The notes beneath the pieces were generated by a model, which saw only the letters and a program-made list of their open reading frames with translations, ran no database searches and was not told the DNA's origin. Shown piece after piece: positions 3,597 to 5,634 of a stretch of 5,634 nucleotides of DNA; position 1 is the first letter of the stretch; each line of letters opens with the position of its first letter. Source of the DNA: DASWHR01 sp035541035 (GTDB lineage: Bacteria; Actinomycetota; AC-67); assembly GCA_035541035.1 (NCBI GenBank), contig DATLFO010000346.1, positions 1 through 5,634 on the forward strand. Direction: 5' to 3'. Both the position numbers and the translations under genes were made by a program.

Positions 3597-5634
3597 TTAG
3601 TCGAGAGGGGCTTCGATACGGCGGACGCGGGTTGCGGAGACGAGCAGGTTGCCGGCGGGGTCGATGGCGAGCCCGTCCAAATCCCGAAAAGCGGTCTGCA
3701 GCGCGGGGACCCCGTCGATCTCGGCCGAGCCGCCGCCTCCGATCGTTCGGATTATCCCTGCCGCATCGACGTGTCGCACGAATGTGACCGTCGCGACGAA
3801 GAATCCGCCGCGGCCGTCGGGTACTACGCCACGCGGATACGCGACGCCCGCGTTCGTCGCGAGACCGCCGTCACCTGAGTCGTCGGACGTCCCGTTGCCT
3901 GCAACCGTCGTGACGATCCCGGACGCGTCGATGCGTCGCACACGGTTCACGTACCGATCTGCGAAGTACACCGAGCCCGTCACCGGATCGTAGGCGACGT
4001 CTTCCACTCGGCCTATCGTCGCGCTCGTCGCGGGACCGTTGTCTCCTGAATAGCCATACGTGCCGGTGCCGGCGATCGTCGTGATGATTCCTGCGGTGTC
4101 TACCATGCGGATCCGCGCGTTGTTCGTATCGGCGATGTAGAGGTTGCCGGCATCGTCGACGTCTACGCCCATCGGAAACACCAGGCTTGCGAGCGTCGCC
4201 GGCAATCCGTCGCCGACGAATCCCGTTCCGTAGTCGCCCAGCCAGAGCTGACGGTCAACCTCTCGGCCACCGGCGACGACGCTGAGTGAGCCGTCCGGCG
4301 CGAGCTTCGAGATGCGATGGTTGTAGAGCTCGGCGATGAACACGTTTCCCTGCGCGTCCACCGCGACGTCGTTCGGTCCCCATAGTTCGCGCGACGTCCG
4401 CACGAAAGCCCGGCCGCCGGTGACGGTGCTGATCGATCCGGAAGGATCGACCTTACGAATACGGTGTCCGTACTGATCAGCGATGTAGATCGAGCCGTCG
4501 GTGCCGACGTCGATGCCTGCGCAGTCCGTAAGCATCGCGTGTGTGGCGGGGCCGCCGTCGCCCCCGAATCCGACATCGTCGTTCCCGGCGATCGTCCGTA
4601 CTGTGCCGTCACCGCCGATCGCTCGAATCGCCTGACGGCCCCAGTCGCTCTCCGAGTACAGAATTCGCTGTGATGGCCCGATCGCAAGACCGTTCGTGAA
4701 CGCGACCGACGAGATCCTGGCGGGCATCCCGTCGTCGTGCGGAGACCACGACACCGGTGTCCCCGCGACCGTCCACATGAACCCCGCATTGTCAACGCGA
4801 CGAATCCGATGGTTGAAGGTGTCGGCAATGATCACGTCGCCGTTGCTCGCGATCGCAACGCCGTGCGGATAGACGAGATGTGCGAGCGTGGCGGGCACAC
4901 CCTCTTGCGCGTACAGGCCGTATCCGTATCCGTCGAGCGCCCGAGCGGGACGGGTCGACCCGGCGATCGTGGTGATCGTTCCGTCGACATCGACTCTGCG
5001 GACGCGATCGTTCCACGTATCGGCGATGAAGACGACCCCGTCGCGCACCGCGACGCCGCCCGGATGGTTCAGCTCGGCCTGCACGGCCGGACCTCCATCG
5101 CCGGAGAAATCGTGGACGCCGGTCCCCGCGACGCGCTCAATGATCCCGTCGGGCCGGACGCGGCGGATCACTCCGCCCACGTAATCGGCGATGTAGAGGA
5201 ATCCGTCCTCGAACGCGACGTCGAAGATCGAGTCGAATCCCGCCTGCGTCGCAGGTCCGCCGTCGCCCGACGAAACCTTGGCGCCGCTCCCCGCCACGGT
5301 CGTGACAACGCCATCCGAGGCCCGAATCATTCGCACCTTACGCGCGTCGTTGTCGGCGACGAAAAGGTTTCCGACGTTATCGAGCGCCAGGGCAAGCAGC
5401 GATTGGAAGCGCGCCCCGGCAACCGGTCCGCCGTCACCGGAATCGCCCGGTCCTGCCTTGCCTGCGACGGTCGACAGGACTCCCGCGGGGCTGACGCGGC
5501 GGAGCCTCGAGTCCTGCGTGAACCAAACCGCGCCCACCGCATCTTCGGCCACGTCTCGCGCGTGAACGCTTACCGTTGTCGCCGGATAGCCGTCTCCGTC
5601 GCCGCCTCCGGCGACCGTCGTGACGGTACCGGGA
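3597..5634 (-). CDS. Large NHL-repeat beta-propeller protein, 5' end outside window
   Basis: 678 residues are visible and the frame stays open to the window edge; the GTG at 5552 is internal because NHL-type sequence continues before it (GTVTTVAGGGDGDGYPAT). The protein is built almost wholly of tandem units of 49-67 residues. The typical unit reads TxAGxG, then SGDGGPATxA, then PxGVAVD, then GNxYIADxxNxRIRxVD, then GxIxT. I count 12 units starting at visible residues 6, 55, 112, 167, 222, 288, 347, 403, 452, 519, 576 and 630; the protein ends with the last unit (RRIEAPLD, stop TAA at 3597-3599). Such NHL units form propeller blades, so 12 blades would make about two domains. NHL propellers mostly bind proteins, glycans or RNA, or are enzymes of the lyase or gluconolactonase kind; no catalytic residues can be assigned here. 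Any signal peptide or anchor lies upstream. Only one cysteine is visible (visible residue 371). Location and ligand are unknown. Confidence 0.9.
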   Translation of the reverse strand, partial: PGTVTTVAGGGDGDGYPATTVSVHARDVAEDAVGAVWFTQDSRLRRVSPAGVLSTVAGKAGPGDSGDGGPVAGARFQSLLALALDNVGNLFVADNDARKVRMIRASDGVVTTVAGSGAKVSSGDGGPATQAGFDSIFDVAFEDGFLYIADYVGGVIRRVRPDGIIERVAGTGVHDFSGDGGPAVQAELNHPGGVAVRDGVVFIADTWNDRVRRVDVDGTITTIAGSTRPARALDGYGYGLYAQEGVPATLAHLVYPHGVAIASNGDVIIADTFNHRIRRVDNAGFMWTVAGTPVSWSPHDDGMPARISSVAFTNGLAIGPSQRILYSESDWGRQAIRAIGGDGTVRTIAGNDDVGFGGDGGPATHAMLTDCAGIDVGTDGSIYIADQYGHRIRKVDPSGSISTVTGGRAFVRTSRELWGPNDVAVDAQGNVFIAELYNHRISKLAPDGSLSVVAGGREVDRQLWLGDYGTGFVGDGLPATLASLVFPMGVDVDDAGNLYIADTNNARIRMVDTAGIITTIAGTGTYGYSGDNGPATSATIGRVEDVAYDPVTGSVYFADRYVNRVRRIDASGIVTTVAGNGTSDDSGDGGLATNAGVAYPRGVVPDGRGGFFVATVTFVRHVDAAGIIRTIGGGGSAEIDGVPALQTAFRDLDGLAIDPAGNLLVSATRVRRIEAPLD

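Noticed and set aside
4163..4828. 221-residue minus-strand frame inside the NHL-repeat gene
   Set aside because: It is a shifted reading of the same repeats, rich in Ser and Arg, and overlaps a gene with strong repeat evidence.
3597..5634. Regular recurrence of similar DNA words (such as TCGGCGATGTAG) read as a CRISPR or satellite array
   Set aside because: The words recur because the same NHL-repeat codons recur; spacing varies from about 147 to 201 bases and the frame is open throughout.

Overview
The window is GC-rich DNA with dense bacterial gene packing, from an actinobacterial-type genome. The seryl-tRNA synthetase sequence, the SigE-like ECF sigma factor followed by a single-pass membrane partner, and the codon bias towards G/C at third positions all fit Actinomycetota, possibly the Thermoleophilia branch. 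That placement is inferred from memory of family sequences, not from a search.

Layout. Bases 1-852 hold the C-terminal two thirds of serS. It is followed by tRNA-Ser(UGA) at 877-962 and tRNA-Ser(GCU) at 989-1080, so the synthetase sits beside two of its own substrates. A textbook intrinsic terminator (13-bp perfect stem plus T-run, 1082-1120) closes this block. A separate tRNA-Arg(ACG) lies at 1223-1295. The sequence GGGTAGAAT occurs 12-14 bases before two of the three tRNAs and looks like a shared -10 promoter element.

Bases 1422-3210 are a two-gene operon on the plus strand. It encodes an ECF sigma factor (172 aa) and, overlapping it by 11 bases, a 426-aa protein with a short cytoplasmic tail, one transmembrane helix and a predicted seven-bladed extracytoplasmic beta-propeller. 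This is the best candidate for an under-described system: a sigma factor apparently controlled by, or reporting to, a membrane-tethered propeller with no zinc-binding anti-sigma motif. Its only two cysteines are placed so that they could staple the propeller shut.

Bases 3211-3596 are a 386-bp gap between converging genes. It holds terminator-like hairpins at both ends and an unexplained set of direct repeats, inverted repeats and a 14-bp palindrome in the middle.

Bases 3597-5634 (minus strand) are the 3' part of a large NHL-repeat protein with at least 12 repeat units, open at the right edge of the window. Its function cannot be read from the repeats alone. Immediately after its stop codon is a 16-bp bulged hairpin that probably serves as its terminator.
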